In this document: piece after piece, positions 24,516 to 32,894 of the stretch
Layout of the letters: each line of letters begins with the position of its first letter
Position numbering within the stretch: the stretch's first letter is position 1
Source: Actinomadura xylanilytica
Lineage (GTDB): Bacteria > Actinomycetota > Actinomycetes > Streptosporangiales > Streptosporangiaceae
NCBI RefSeq assembly: GCF_030283145.1
Contig: NZ_JASNWE010000004.1
Span: 620,001 to 684,000, forward strand
Direction: 5' to 3'
Length of the DNA stretch: 64,000 bases
Position numbers and translations under genes: made by a program
The notes under the pieces: generated by a model
The model's database searches: none
What the model saw: only the letters and a program-made list of their open reading frames with translations
What the model was told of the DNA's origin: nothing

Positions 24516-26252
24516 TCAGGGGCGGCGGCCCGGGAGCCTGGCGGCGACCGTCCGGCCCAGGGCGGTGATCTCGTCGATGCGCAGGAGGCGGGCGAGCAGG
24601 AGGAAGAGCGCGCCGCCCAGCAGGCCGCCGGTCGCCAGGCCGGTCAGCGCGGGGACGAGGCCCTGGCCGAACCGGCGGACGATGAACGCGTGGATCACCA
24701 GCGTGAGGACGAGCGCGGGGAGGCCCGCGAGCACGGCCTTGACGATGGGCGCGGCGATGGCGCGTCCGTGCAGGGTGCCGAGGCGGCGGTGCAGGAGGAC
24801 GGCCATGACGGCGCAGCCGAGGGTCCAGGCCACGCCCTGCGCGAACGCGATGCCCATGACGATGCGGTCGGTCGGCAGGAGCCGGTACCCGGCGAGGGCG
24901 AGGGCGATGCTGACGACCGTGGTGAAGATGCCGACCAGCGCCGGGGTGCGGGTGTCGGTGATGGCGTAGAAGCCGCGCTGGAGCAGTTGCAGCGCGGCAT
25001 AGGGGATCAGCGCGACGGCGAACACCCGCAGCACGTCGGCGATCACCAGCGCGTCGGCGATCCCGGTGGCGCCGTGCGCGAAGAACACCACGCAGATCTC
25101 GGCGCTGAGGCCGAAGAGCAGCAGTGCCGACGGGATGATGATGATCAGTGACAGCCGCAGCCCGCTGGACAGGTCGTCCGCGACCCGGTCGAGCCGTCCC
25201 TCGGCGGCGCTGCGGCTCATCCGGGGGAACAGCGCGGTGATGACGGAGACGGCCGCGATCGCGAACGGGAGCTGGAAGAACTGGTAGGCGTTCACCCACG
25301 GCGTGAGCCCGACGCCGTACCGGATGCCCTCCTCCACCCCGCGAGCCCCCGCGCTGTTGGCGATGTTGGTGTAGACGAACAGGCCGAGCTGCTGCGCGGC
25401 CACGAAGACCAGCGTCCAGCCGGCCATGGTGCCCATCGACCTCAGCTCGCCGGGCCGGAAGTCGACCCGCGGCCTCCAGCGGAACCCCATCCGGTAGAGC
25501 GAGGGGATCAGGCCGAGCGCTTGCAGGACGACGCCGACGGTCGTGCCGACCGCGATGAGGGTGACCTCGCCGCCGGTGATGGTGTCCGGGTCCACCGGCC
25601 CGCCGGCCACGAAGATGAACGTGAGGCCGACGGCGCAGACGACGACGTTGTTGAGGACGGGGCACCACATGGGCGCGGCGAACCGTCCCTGCGCGTTCAG
25701 CGACGCGCCGGCCACCGCGCTGAATCCGTAGAAGAAGATCTGCGGGAGGAAGAACAGCAGGAAGACGGTGGCCAGGTCGCGCTGGGCGGGCGGGAAGCCG
25801 CCCGTATACATCCGGATCAGCAGCGGCGCGAGGGCCATCGCGGCGGCCGTGAACAGCGCGAGGGTGCCGAGGAGCAGGGTGAACAGGCGCTGCTCGAACT
25901 CCTCGCCGTACTTGGCCGAACGCTGCCGCGCGCGGACCAGCAGCGGGACGTGCGCGGCCGTCAGCACCCCGCCGAGCAGGGTCTCGTAGATGATGTTCGG
26001 GATGGTGTTGGCGGTGTTGAAGGTGTCGCCCAGCGCCTGGGTCCCGAGGGCCGCGACGAGCACCATCGTGCGGACGACCCCGGTGATCCTGGACGCGAAC
26101 GTGCCCGCGGCCATGATCGCGCTGGACCGGAACAGCCCGCCGCCCGATCCGGCCGGGGGCGCCTCCCCCTGGTCGAGCGCCTCCGATTCGGCGTCCGCGG
26201 GCACATAGGGGACGGGGTCCGGCTCCGCCGCCGGTTGCGAGTCATGCGTCAC
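24516..26252 (-). CDS. murJ: MurJ-type lipid II flippase
   Basis: The protein has 578 residues and about 14 membrane helices. After a polar N-terminal tail of about 40 residues the MviN/MurJ signature appears: SSAIMAAGTFASRITGVVRT, then FNTANTIPNIIYETLLGGVL and VPLLVRAR. Further family segments are VNAYQFFQLPFAIAAVSVI, TALFPRMSR and LLQRGFYAITDTRTP. It flips lipid-linked peptidoglycan precursor across the membrane. Actinobacterial MurJ often has a long C-terminal kinase-like part; this one stops soon after the last helix. A second murJ elsewhere in the genome is therefore likely. Confidence 0.88.
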   Translation of the reverse strand: MTHDSQPAAEPDPVPYVPADAESEALDQGEAPPAGSGGGLFRSSAIMAAGTFASRITGVVRTMVLVAALGTQALGDTFNTANTIPNIIYETLLGGVLTAAHVPLLVRARQRSAKYGEEFEQRLFTLLLGTLALFTAAAMALAPLLIRMYTGGFPPAQRDLATVFLLFFLPQIFFYGFSAVAGASLNAQGRFAAPMWCPVLNNVVVCAVGLTFIFVAGGPVDPDTITGGEVTLIAVGTTVGVVLQALGLIPSLYRMGFRWRPRVDFRPGELRSMGTMAGWTLVFVAAQQLGLFVYTNIANSAGARGVEEGIRYGVGLTPWVNAYQFFQLPFAIAAVSVITALFPRMSRSAAEGRLDRVADDLSSGLRLSLIIIIPSALLLFGLSAEICVVFFAHGATGIADALVIADVLRVFAVALIPYAALQLLQRGFYAITDTRTPALVGIFTTVVSIALALAGYRLLPTDRIVMGIAFAQGVAWTLGCAVMAVLLHRRLGTLHGRAIAAPIVKAVLAGLPALVLTLVIHAFIVRRFGQGLVPALTGLATGGLLGGALFLLLARLLRIDEITALGRTVAARLPGRRP

Positions 26253-26470
26253 CGAATTCTCCCCCGAAGTGCCCGGACTCCCCTTCGACGCCGCCCAAGG
26301 TCCTGATCATGGAGCCGCCGAACATCAAATCACAGGGGTCGCGTCCCCTGGGACGAGGTCACCGCCGCACCCACGGCGTCCCCGTCGCCGCCGGCACTCT
26401 GCCAGGCGCACTGGGGATTTTTTACCGGAACTGTCGGAAAGTTCGCATGACGGCTTGACTCTCTTGAGAA

Positions 26471-27160
26471 ATGTGCAAGAAAAGACCCGTGAATGTCTCG
26501 GCGGAAGGGTGGGAACGGCTCGCGACGGCGGGCGCGGCGCGGTCCTTCGACGCGGGGGACGTACTGCTGCGGCAGGGCGATCCGGCGGCGTACGTGCTGG
26601 TCCTGCTCGCGGGGCGGGTGAAGGTTCTACGCACGGCCCCGAACGGCGCGGTGCTGATCCTGGCGATCCGCGGGCCCGGCGAGATCCTCGGCGACATCTC
26701 GGTGCTGGGCGGCGGCGACCGGTCGGCGACCGTGGTGGCCATCGACTCCTGCGAGACGCGGGCCATTCCGGCCGACCGCTTCCTCCACCTGGCGCGGTCG
26801 GCCGGGTGGGAGACCCAGTTGCTGATTCGCGCGATGGGACGCATCCGCGAGGGTGAGGCGTGGCGGGCCGAGATCGCGGGCCTCCCCGCCGGTCCCCGCC
26901 TGATCCAGGCCCTGCTCCGCTTCGCCGCGTCCGACCCCGACGCGTCCGGCCCCGCCGCGTCCGGCCCCGCCGCGTCCGCCGTGGTCACGCTCGGGCAGGC
27001 GGAGCTGGGGCAGGCCACCGGTCTCGCGCGCAGCACCGTCGCGGCCGAGCTGGCCCGCCTGCGGCGCCTCGGGCTGGTCGCCACGTCCCACCACGGGATC
27101 GTCATCACCGACCTGCGCGGGCTGACCGCGATGGCCGGTCCGGGACACGAGGGTGTCTGA
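26471..27160 (+). CDS. Crp/Fnr-family transcription regulator
   Basis: The protein has 229 residues (a GTG at 26489 is an alternative start). The cyclic-nucleotide-binding fold runs to about residue 120, with a phosphate-binding cassette GEILGDISVLGGGDRSATV including Arg84, so it could bind a cyclic nucleotide. After a dimer helix and an Ala/Ser/Pro repeat (ASGPAASGPAAS from a 15-bp imperfect tandem repeat) comes the winged helix-turn-helix LGQAELGQATGLARSTVAAE. It lies 60 bp before the cyclase-like gene and in line with it, which suggests that it senses or controls that system. Confidence 0.85.
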   Translation: MCKKRPVNVSAEGWERLATAGAARSFDAGDVLLRQGDPAAYVLVLLAGRVKVLRTAPNGAVLILAIRGPGEILGDISVLGGGDRSATVVAIDSCETRAIPADRFLHLARSAGWETQLLIRAMGRIREGEAWRAEIAGLPAGPRLIQALLRFAASDPDASGPAASGPAASAVVTLGQAELGQATGLARSTVAAELARLRRLGLVATSHHGIVITDLRGLTAMAGPGHEGV

Positions 27161-27220
27161 ATTCAGACAGCGGGCCCGCGCGACCGCGTGAATCGTTGGT
27201 ACCCCCCAGTCGAAAGGACC

Positions 27221-27982
27221 ATGACCATGCCCCCGTTCCGGAGCCTGCTCGTCGTCGATGCCGAGAAGTTCAGCCACCACCCCGACGCTCATCTGCCCGA
27301 CCTGCACTTGGAGATCCGCGAGGCCCTCGATCAGGCGTGCGGCCTCAGCGGGCTCGGCAGGGAATGGGCCGCGGCGCACTTCCAGCAGAGCACCGGCGAC
27401 GGGGTCCTGGCCGTCCTGCCGCTCGACGCGATGGTCCCGCTGATCGGCGAGTTCGGCGACCGGCTCCAGGACGTCCTCGAAGCCGCGGCGCCGAAGCTGC
27501 GCGCCCGCGACCTGCGGCTGCGCCTGCGGGTGGCGCTGCACGTCGGGATGGTCGACGACCAGACCCCGGTGACGGCCGGCATCTCCACCGCCACCATCAA
27601 CGTGTGCAGGCTGCTCGACTCGACCCCGCTCCGGGACGCGCTGAAGCAGAGCGATCCCGGCGTCACGTTCGCCGCGGTGGCCGTCTCGTCGGAGGCGTTC
27701 GAGATGTTCGTGAGCGGCGGCTACACCAGCCTGAAGCCGAGCCGGCTCACGCCGGTGCAGGTCACGGTGAAGCAGTACGACCGTCCCGCCTACCTGTACG
27801 TGCCCAAGCCGTCCCGCGCGCAGGCCCCCGAGGACGGACGGCCGTCCGGCGATCCCGAGCCGACGCCGCCCGCGCCCGCGCCCGGCGGGCAGACGTTCTC
27901 GAACATGCAGTTCAACGGCGACGGATCGCAGAACGTCATCGGGAACCAGATCGGCGGGAGCTTCCGGCAGGAGCGCTCGTGA
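27221..27982 (+). CDS. Class III nucleotide cyclase-like protein with C-terminal amyloid-like motif
   Basis: The protein has 253 residues; GAAAGGA precedes ATG 27221. The cyclase homology domain covers about residues 6-195: metal-site Asp13 (LLVVDAEKF), Asp60 (QQSTGDGVLAVLP) and the transition-state pair Asn127/Arg130 (TINVCRLLD) are all kept, so activity is possible. A Pro-rich linker (200-222) leads to FNGDGSQNVIGNQIGG (231-246), close to FSGDDAQNVVGNVVGG at the start of the next protein. This mirrors effector/NTPase pairs joined by amyloid signalling motifs. The stop overlaps the next start by 4 nt (GTGA). Confidence 0.75.
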   Translation: MTMPPFRSLLVVDAEKFSHHPDAHLPDLHLEIREALDQACGLSGLGREWAAAHFQQSTGDGVLAVLPLDAMVPLIGEFGDRLQDVLEAAAPKLRARDLRLRLRVALHVGMVDDQTPVTAGISTATINVCRLLDSTPLRDALKQSDPGVTFAAVAVSSEAFEMFVSGGYTSLKPSRLTPVQVTVKQYDRPAYLYVPKPSRAQAPEDGRPSGDPEPTPPAPAPGGQTFSNMQFNGDGSQNVIGNQIGGSFRQERS

Positions 27983-29928
27983 CCGCGCCGTGGCAGCAGT
28001 CGTTCAAGGACCTCGACTTCTCCGGGGACGACGCGCAGAACGTCGTCGGCAACGTGGTCGGCGGCGACGTCATCCAGCACGTGCAGAAGTTCATGCGCGG
28101 ACGGCCCGCGCTGTTCCTCGGCCCGAGCGAGGTCGTCGACCGGGTGAACTGCCACGTCCCCGCGCCCAACCACGACCTGGTGGTCAAGGCACTGGAGGCG
28201 GACCGGGCCGCACTGCTGGGCGGCCCGCCCGGGAGCGGTCGCGAGACGGCCGCCATCGCCGCGATGAGCGAGCTGCGTCCCGACATCCCAATCCGCCGGT
28301 TCGCGAGCGACATGGAGGACAGCGAGGAGATCCGCGCCGCCGGCCCGTGCGGGTACCTCGTGCGCGCCGCCGACGAGAAGTCGGAGGGGCTGGTCCGGTG
28401 CCTGGACGCCGCGCACGCCGCGGGCGGCTACGTCGCGATCATCGGGGACGAGGACCAGCGGCTGCGGCTCAACCTGCCCGTCCCCTTCATCGAGGTCGAG
28501 CCGCCGGACGCGGTGGACGTCTACCGGCACCGGCTGACCGTCCGCGGCTACGCCGGGCCCGGGTGGGCGCGCTGGACGCAGGCCCGGGCGCTTCTGGAGC
28601 GGGCGCGTCCCGCCGGTGCCCGCAGGCTCGCCGACATCGTCGAGGACGTCACGTCCAGGGGCGGCGACCTCACCGCGATGCAGGCCGAGGTGGTGCAGGC
28701 GTACCGGGGATGGGGACAGGAGCTGCGGCAGTGGTTCCGCACCAATCCCGAACCGCAGGACCGCGCCCTGATGATCTCGGCGGCGACGCTTCAGCCCGCC
28801 ACCGACATCGACGTCTACGCCGCCGCCCTCGCGCTGGCGCGGCAGCTCCGGACCGAGGTGAACGGCTCCGGGCTCGCCTGGTCCCCCGCCGCGGGCCTGC
28901 GCGACCTGCTGGAGGCCGACTCCGAGGACGGCCGGATCGTGTTCCGCCGGCACGGCTTCGCACGCTCGGTCCTGCGGCACGTCTGGGACGACTACCCGCT
29001 GACCCGTCCCGACCTGATGTCGTGGCTGTCGGACCTGGTCCTGGACGCCAACATGGCGCCCGCGCAGCGCACGTTGATCGCGGAGGTCTTCGCCGACCTG
29101 GCCGCCGCGGACGGCCTGCACGACCGGATCCTCACCTCGGCGCAGTCGTGGGCCGAGGCCGAGCTCTCCGGCCCGGCGTACATCCTGCTGTCCCAGACCT
29201 GCCTGCACAGCCGCGTCGGCGGCAAGATCAGGCGGGGCCTGTACGACTGGGCGTACAAGGCCCGGACGGATCAGACCCTGAAGCTGACCATCGCGCGGGT
29301 CTGCGAACCCCTCGGCCAGGCGTACCCGTCGATCGCGCTGACCCGGCTCAAGCACCTGGCGACGCACGGCAACGGGCAGGTGCGGCAGGAGGTGGTCGGC
29401 GCGGCGCGGAGCCTCGCCCAGGCCGGGCAGCGCCGTGCGGTGATCGACGCTGCGCTCGATTGGAGCGGCGAGCATGGCCGCGTGTCGGTCGCCGCGCGCC
29501 GCCGCCGGATGCGCACCGGCGCGATCATCTTCCTGGATCTTGCGGCGGACGTCACCCAGGCCGGCGTCCCGGAGATCCTGGTCCACCGGCCGGTCCACGA
29601 GTTCGCACCGGCATGGGGTGCGGCACTGTCGGCGGACCCCGTCCTGGACGTCGGGGGGGTCTTCGGCCTCTGGCTGGACACCGCCCTGCACCACGCCCAC
29701 GTCCGGAGCGAGATCGTGCGGGTCCTCATCGACGCCGGACGTCCCGTCCCGGACCGGGTGATCGACCTCGCCCGCCACTGGGCCGCCGCCGACCCCGGCG
29801 ACCGGACCAGGCGGCGGATCCGGGACGAGATCGTCGTCGCGCTCACCCAGACCTGGTGGCTCCGGCTGCTCCGGATCCTGATGATCTGGGCCCGCGACCG
29901 GGTCACCGCACCCCGCCGAGCCTCTTAG
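27979..29928 (+). CDS. P-loop NTPase-like protein with N-terminal amyloid-like motif and helical repeats
   Basis: The protein has 649 residues. FSGDDAQNVVGNVVGG (14-29) matches the C-terminal motif of the cyclase-like protein. A degenerate P-loop follows, LLGGPPGSGRETAA (80-92), with Arg instead of the usual Lys; GGYVAIIGDED could serve as Walker B. From about residue 180 the protein is helical and repeat-like (for example DLVLDANMAPAQRTLIAEVF, LTRLKHLATHGNGQVRQEVV), resembling HEAT-type repeats of sensor NTPases. A hydrophobic C-terminal segment (TWWLRLLRILMIWARD) may touch the membrane. The likely role is sensor and nucleator of its cyclase partner. Confidence 0.7.
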   Translation: MTAPWQQSFKDLDFSGDDAQNVVGNVVGGDVIQHVQKFMRGRPALFLGPSEVVDRVNCHVPAPNHDLVVKALEADRAALLGGPPGSGRETAAIAAMSELRPDIPIRRFASDMEDSEEIRAAGPCGYLVRAADEKSEGLVRCLDAAHAAGGYVAIIGDEDQRLRLNLPVPFIEVEPPDAVDVYRHRLTVRGYAGPGWARWTQARALLERARPAGARRLADIVEDVTSRGGDLTAMQAEVVQAYRGWGQELRQWFRTNPEPQDRALMISAATLQPATDIDVYAAALALARQLRTEVNGSGLAWSPAAGLRDLLEADSEDGRIVFRRHGFARSVLRHVWDDYPLTRPDLMSWLSDLVLDANMAPAQRTLIAEVFADLAAADGLHDRILTSAQSWAEAELSGPAYILLSQTCLHSRVGGKIRRGLYDWAYKARTDQTLKLTIARVCEPLGQAYPSIALTRLKHLATHGNGQVRQEVVGAARSLAQAGQRRAVIDAALDWSGEHGRVSVAARRRRMRTGAIIFLDLAADVTQAGVPEILVHRPVHEFAPAWGAALSADPVLDVGGVFGLWLDTALHHAHVRSEIVRVLIDAGRPVPDRVIDLARHWAAADPGDRTRRRIRDEIVVALTQTWWLRLLRILMIWARDRVTAPRRAS

Positions 29929-30054
29929 GCCGCGTTTGGCACGCCCGGCTGCCGACCGATGTCACACATCGGGTCACCGACTCGTCGTCCAGGAGAACGA
30001 CATCACGCGACGGAGTGCGCAGCGACACCACTCCCCCCACAGAAACGGAGAATC

Positions 30055-30411
30055 ATGTTCGCCGCCTACGTCACGGTCACCATCCTCGGCGCGGTCATCA
30101 ACGGTGCCGCCGCCGTCTTCTACCTGATCGGCCACGAATACCCCAAGACCCAGGCGGACATGAAGGGCGTGCCCCGGACGTGGGTACCGGTGCTGGGAAC
30201 GCTGCTGGCGGCGGGCGCCGTGGGGCTGCCGGCCGGACTCGCCATGCCGCTCCTGGGAACCCTCGCCGCCTCCGGCCTCGTGCTGTACTTCATCGGCGCG
30301 ATCACCGCCCACCTGCGGGTGGGCTCCCGCGACATCGTGGGCGGGATCGTGTTCCTCTCCACCGCGGCGGCCTCCCTGGCCCTGGGCCTGCTCCACCACG
30401 GCCCCTGGTGA
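30055..30411 (+). CDS. DoxX-like membrane protein
   Basis: The protein has 118 residues and four membrane helices, with AACGGAG before ATG 30055. The arrangement FAAYVTVTILGAVINGAAAV, a loop with GVPRTWVPVLG, LPAGLAMPLLGTLAASGLVL and a last helix with LSTAAASLALGLL fits the DoxX/DUF4345-like group. Such proteins are often co-regulated with TetR regulators or oxidative-stress genes, but none is adjacent. Function unknown. Confidence 0.75.
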   Translation: MFAAYVTVTILGAVINGAAAVFYLIGHEYPKTQADMKGVPRTWVPVLGTLLAAGAVGLPAGLAMPLLGTLAASGLVLYFIGAITAHLRVGSRDIVGGIVFLSTAAASLALGLLHHGPW

Positions 30412-30467
30412 CCCGCGGGAAGATGGGGAAGTCTCAGAGGCAGATCAATTCTCACTTGGAGTCGTCG

Positions 30468-30815
30468 ATGGCCGTTCGCCGTGTCGTGCCCAACGTCCAG
30501 TCGGAGGCCGTGCCGGAGAGCCGGGAGTTCTACGGGCTGCTGGGCTTCGAGGAGGTCATGAACCTCGGCTGGATCATGACGCTCGCCTCCCCCTCCAGCC
30601 CGGCGGCGCAGGTCAGCTTCATGGCCGGCGACAGGACCGCACCGGTCACCGCCGACATGAGCGTCGAGGTGGACGATGTGGACGCGGTCTACGCGGCCGT
30701 GCGGGAGAGCGGCGCGGAGATCGTGCATCCCTTGCGGGACGAGGAGTGGGGCGTGCGCCGGTTCTTCGTCCGCGATCCCAACGGCCGAGTGGTCAACGTG
30801 CTGGGCCACCGCTGA
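30468..30815 (+). CDS. VOC-family glyoxalase-like protein
   Basis: The protein has 115 residues. TTGGAG before ATG 30468 marks the start. Features of the fold: AVPESREFYGLLGFEEVM at the start of the first module, SVEVDDVDAVYAAVRESGAE in the second, and FFVRDPNGRVVNVLGH at the end, where the last residues normally include a metal ligand. It lies 57 nt after the DoxX-like gene and may share its transcript. The substrate is unknown. Confidence 0.85.
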   Translation: MAVRRVVPNVQSEAVPESREFYGLLGFEEVMNLGWIMTLASPSSPAAQVSFMAGDRTAPVTADMSVEVDDVDAVYAAVRESGAEIVHPLRDEEWGVRRFFVRDPNGRVVNVLGHR

Positions 30816-30893
30816 AGGTGATCGCCACCGTGGCGGCCGAGGCCACGCCGGGCACGGTTGTCCGCCGTTCCGGTCCGGGGCTACCGTGCCGCA

Positions 30894-31547
30894 GTGGATC
30901 TCTTCTCACGCGCGTGGACGGCGCTCCGCACGGCGGTCGCCGACGTCCCGGACGAGCACTTCGAGCGGCCGTCCGGCTGCACCGGCTGGCTCGTCCGGGA
31001 CCTGGCGTGCCACCTGGTCATCGACGCGCAGGACGTCCTGATCACCCTGGTCACGCCCGCCGAAACCGAACCGACCGCGGACGCGGCCACCTACTGGGAC
31101 CTCGTCCAACCCCCGACCGGCGAGGACCCGCTCGACGCGCTGGTCCCCCGGCTGGCCGCCGCGTACGGCGAGCCGCGGTGGCTCAAGTTCCACCTCGACG
31201 ACGTCGGTTCCGCGGCGGGCCGCGCCGCCGTTCTCGCCGATCCCGCCGCCCGCGTCAGCACCCGCGACAAGGTGCTGACCGTCGGCGACTACCTGTCGGT
31301 GTACGTGCTCGAATGGACGCTGCACCACCTCGACCTGATCGCGCACCTGCCGTCCGCCGCCGAACCGCCCGCCGAGACCCTCGCGGCGGCCCGCGCGTCG
31401 CTGGAGACGATCGCCGAAGCCCCGTTCCCCGCCTCGCTCTCCGACACGAACGCGCTGCTGATCGGCACCGGACGCCGCACACCGACCGGCGCGGAGGAGG
31501 CCGCGCTGGGCGAGCTCGCAGCACGACTCCCGCTCATCCTCGGTTAG
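30894..31547 (+). CDS. DinB/mycothiol maleylpyruvate isomerase (MDMPI)-type protein
   Basis: The protein has 217 residues. GTG 30894 is chosen since TACCGT at 30882-30887 lies 6 nt before it (leaderless type) and since the family start MDLFSRAWTALRTAV fits. The metal-binding four-helix bundle has RPSGCTGWLVRDLACHLVID with the first histidine and LEWTLHHLDLIAHL with the others. MDMPI proteins use mycothiol, the thiol of actinomycetes, for transfer or isomerisation reactions. The gene ends inside a palindrome that also holds the stop of the convergent gene. Confidence 0.8.
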   Translation: MDLFSRAWTALRTAVADVPDEHFERPSGCTGWLVRDLACHLVIDAQDVLITLVTPAETEPTADAATYWDLVQPPTGEDPLDALVPRLAAAYGEPRWLKFHLDDVGSAAGRAAVLADPAARVSTRDKVLTVGDYLSVYVLEWTLHHLDLIAHLPSAAEPPAETLAAARASLETIAEAPFPASLSDTNALLIGTGRRTPTGAEEAALGELAARLPLILG

Positions 31548-31599
31548 GGCCTGTTCCTGGGACGCTCCCGCGCCAGCCGTGCTCAGGCCCTAACCGAGG
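31538..31599. terminator. Bidirectional hairpin holding both convergent stop codons
   Basis: CCTCGGTTAGGGCCTG at 31538-31553 pairs perfectly with CAGGCCCTAACCGAGG at 31584-31599; the loop is 30 nt. Both flanking genes end with the codons CTC GGT TAG, so both proteins end in Leu-Gly, because each stop lies in one arm. The string TAGGGCCTGT is shared with the outer end of the 172-bp repeat element, so an insertion remnant is possible. Confidence 0.75.
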
Positions 31600-32009
31600 T
31601 GCTCGCTGGAGGACTCCACCGTCTGCTTGAAGATGCTCAAGCCGTGGTCCATTGCGCCGCCCATCGGGATGGCGAGGTGGTCCGGTTGCACGTCGTGAAT
31701 CCACACGAACCGGCTGCGGTCGTCCCCGTGGGGGAAGACCTGCATTGACGCGTTGTCGTGTGTCGGCTGCATGGTGTCGCCGATGATGGAGAAGACGAGT
31801 CGGCGTGTCTCGTCGTCGAGCGCGATGAGCCGCTCACGCGCCACGGTTCCGTCGGTGAACGTGACGACCCTGACGTCCGGCTCGTCGAGCCGGCTGTCGG
31901 TGACGAAGCCCGGTGCCATCCGGACGGGCCCGTTGGTGAAGTCGCCGATGATCGCCCACACGTCCGCGGGGTCGGCATCGATGATGATCTCTTTTTGCAC
32001 GGAGGCCAT
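31590..32009 (-). CDS. SRPBCC (START-like) family protein
   Basis: The protein has 139 residues. The fold starts with EIIIDADPADVWAIIGDFTN, continues with RVVTFTDGTVARERLIALDD and RRLVFSIIGDTMQPTHDNAS and ends in a long helix (AMDHGLSIFKQTVESSSEHL). This is the polyketide cyclase/dehydrase-type ligand pocket (Polyketide_cyc2). It is divergent from a CGNR zinc-finger regulator gene, which probably controls it. The ligand is unknown. Confidence 0.85.
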   Translation of the reverse strand: MASVQKEIIIDADPADVWAIIGDFTNGPVRMAPGFVTDSRLDEPDVRVVTFTDGTVARERLIALDDETRRLVFSIIGDTMQPTHDNASMQVFPHGDDRSRFVWIHDVQPDHLAIPMGGAMDHGLSIFKQTVESSSEHLG

Positions 32010-32119
32010 GTCTGTTCTCTTCTGTAGTGGCTGGAAACCGATCGCGAGCCCTGGGCGCGTCCAGGTGGCGACGACGCGGAATCGGTTGATGCTGACGCTC
32101 GACCGCGAGCCTTCCTGAT

Positions 32120-32177
32120 CTAACCGATGTATCCGTTACGCCGGTTAGGCACCTTACCATCGCCTATGGCTGGTTAG
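32120..32177. promoter_or_regulatory. Repeated GGTTAG boxes in the SRPBCC/CGNR divergent promoter
   Basis: CTAACCG (32120-32126) and CGGTTAG (32142-32148) form an inverted repeat, and GGTTAG appears again at 32172-32177. The last copy overlaps TAGGCT (32175-32180), a -10-like box 7 nt before the CGNR gene start. This is a good place for the CGNR protein to control both genes. Confidence 0.45.
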
Positions 32178-32187
32178 GCTGTGAGAC

Positions 32188-32796
32188 ATGGCTAATGAGC
32201 GTGCTGCCGAGCCTGGGCCGGACAACCTCACGGCCGGGACGGCGCCGATGCCGCTGCGCGTGATCGAGGAGTTCATCAACACTCGCCGCAGGGACGGCGA
32301 CGAGATAGGAACTCCGCGACAGCTGGCGGAGTGGTTGCACGCCCGCGGCCTGATACCGGTCGACACGGTGCTGAACGCCGAGCAGCGCGACCGTGCCGAA
32401 CGGATCCGCGAGGGACTGCGCGCGCTGATCGCCGAGAACAACACCGAGCCGGTCTCGAGCCCACGCCCGGACGGCCTCAACCCCACTGCCCGCGTCGAAC
32501 TCGCCGAACTCACCCGCGACTTCCCGCTGATGCTCGACGTGACCGTTTCCCCGCCCCGACTGGTCGCCTGTGCCCGGGTGCCGGTGGAGGCGGCGCTGGC
32601 CAGGCTGCTCGCCGTCGTGGCCGAGGCCGTGGTGGAAGGCACGTGGACGCGACTGAAGGCCTGCCGGGAGCCGAGCTGCCGATGGGCCTACTACGACCAC
32701 TCCCGCAATCGGCGCCGGACCTGGTGCTCCATGGACCTATGCGGGAACCGCGCCAAGGCCCGCGCCTCTCACCACCGCAAGTCCACCGCGCCCTGA
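32188..32796 (+). CDS. CGNR zinc-finger (ABATE-type) regulator
   Basis: The protein has 202 residues. The N-terminal ABATE-type stress-sensing part (EFINTRRRDGDEIGTPRQLA) is followed by a linker and the C-terminal zinc finger LKACREPSCRWAYYDHSRNR, then WCSMDLCGNRAKARAS with the CGNR motif. Such proteins act as transcription regulators. TAGGCT 7 nt before ATG 32188 suggests a leaderless mRNA. It is divergent from the SRPBCC gene, its likely target. Confidence 0.88.
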   Translation: MANERAAEPGPDNLTAGTAPMPLRVIEEFINTRRRDGDEIGTPRQLAEWLHARGLIPVDTVLNAEQRDRAERIREGLRALIAENNTEPVSSPRPDGLNPTARVELAELTRDFPLMLDVTVSPPRLVACARVPVEAALARLLAVVAEAVVEGTWTRLKACREPSCRWAYYDHSRNRRRTWCSMDLCGNRAKARASHHRKSTAP

Positions 32797-32894
32797 CGGG
32801 GTCCCCGTAGCCATCGCCAGCAGTAGGGAATCCACACCGGTCGCGACGTCATCCAGCCGTCCCCATTTCTACGCAATCCCGCCGCTGGACGGCC

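Noticed and set aside
26936..26978. Tandem repeat inside the Crp gene as a mobile or CRISPR element
   Set aside because: It is a short 15-bp coding repeat that makes an Ala/Ser/Gly/Pro linker, common in GC-rich genes.
26860..27978. Upstream extension of the P-loop protein frame
   Set aside because: It overlaps the Crp and cyclase-like genes in another frame and reads as Arg/Pro-rich filler; the GTGA overlap at 27979 is the natural start.
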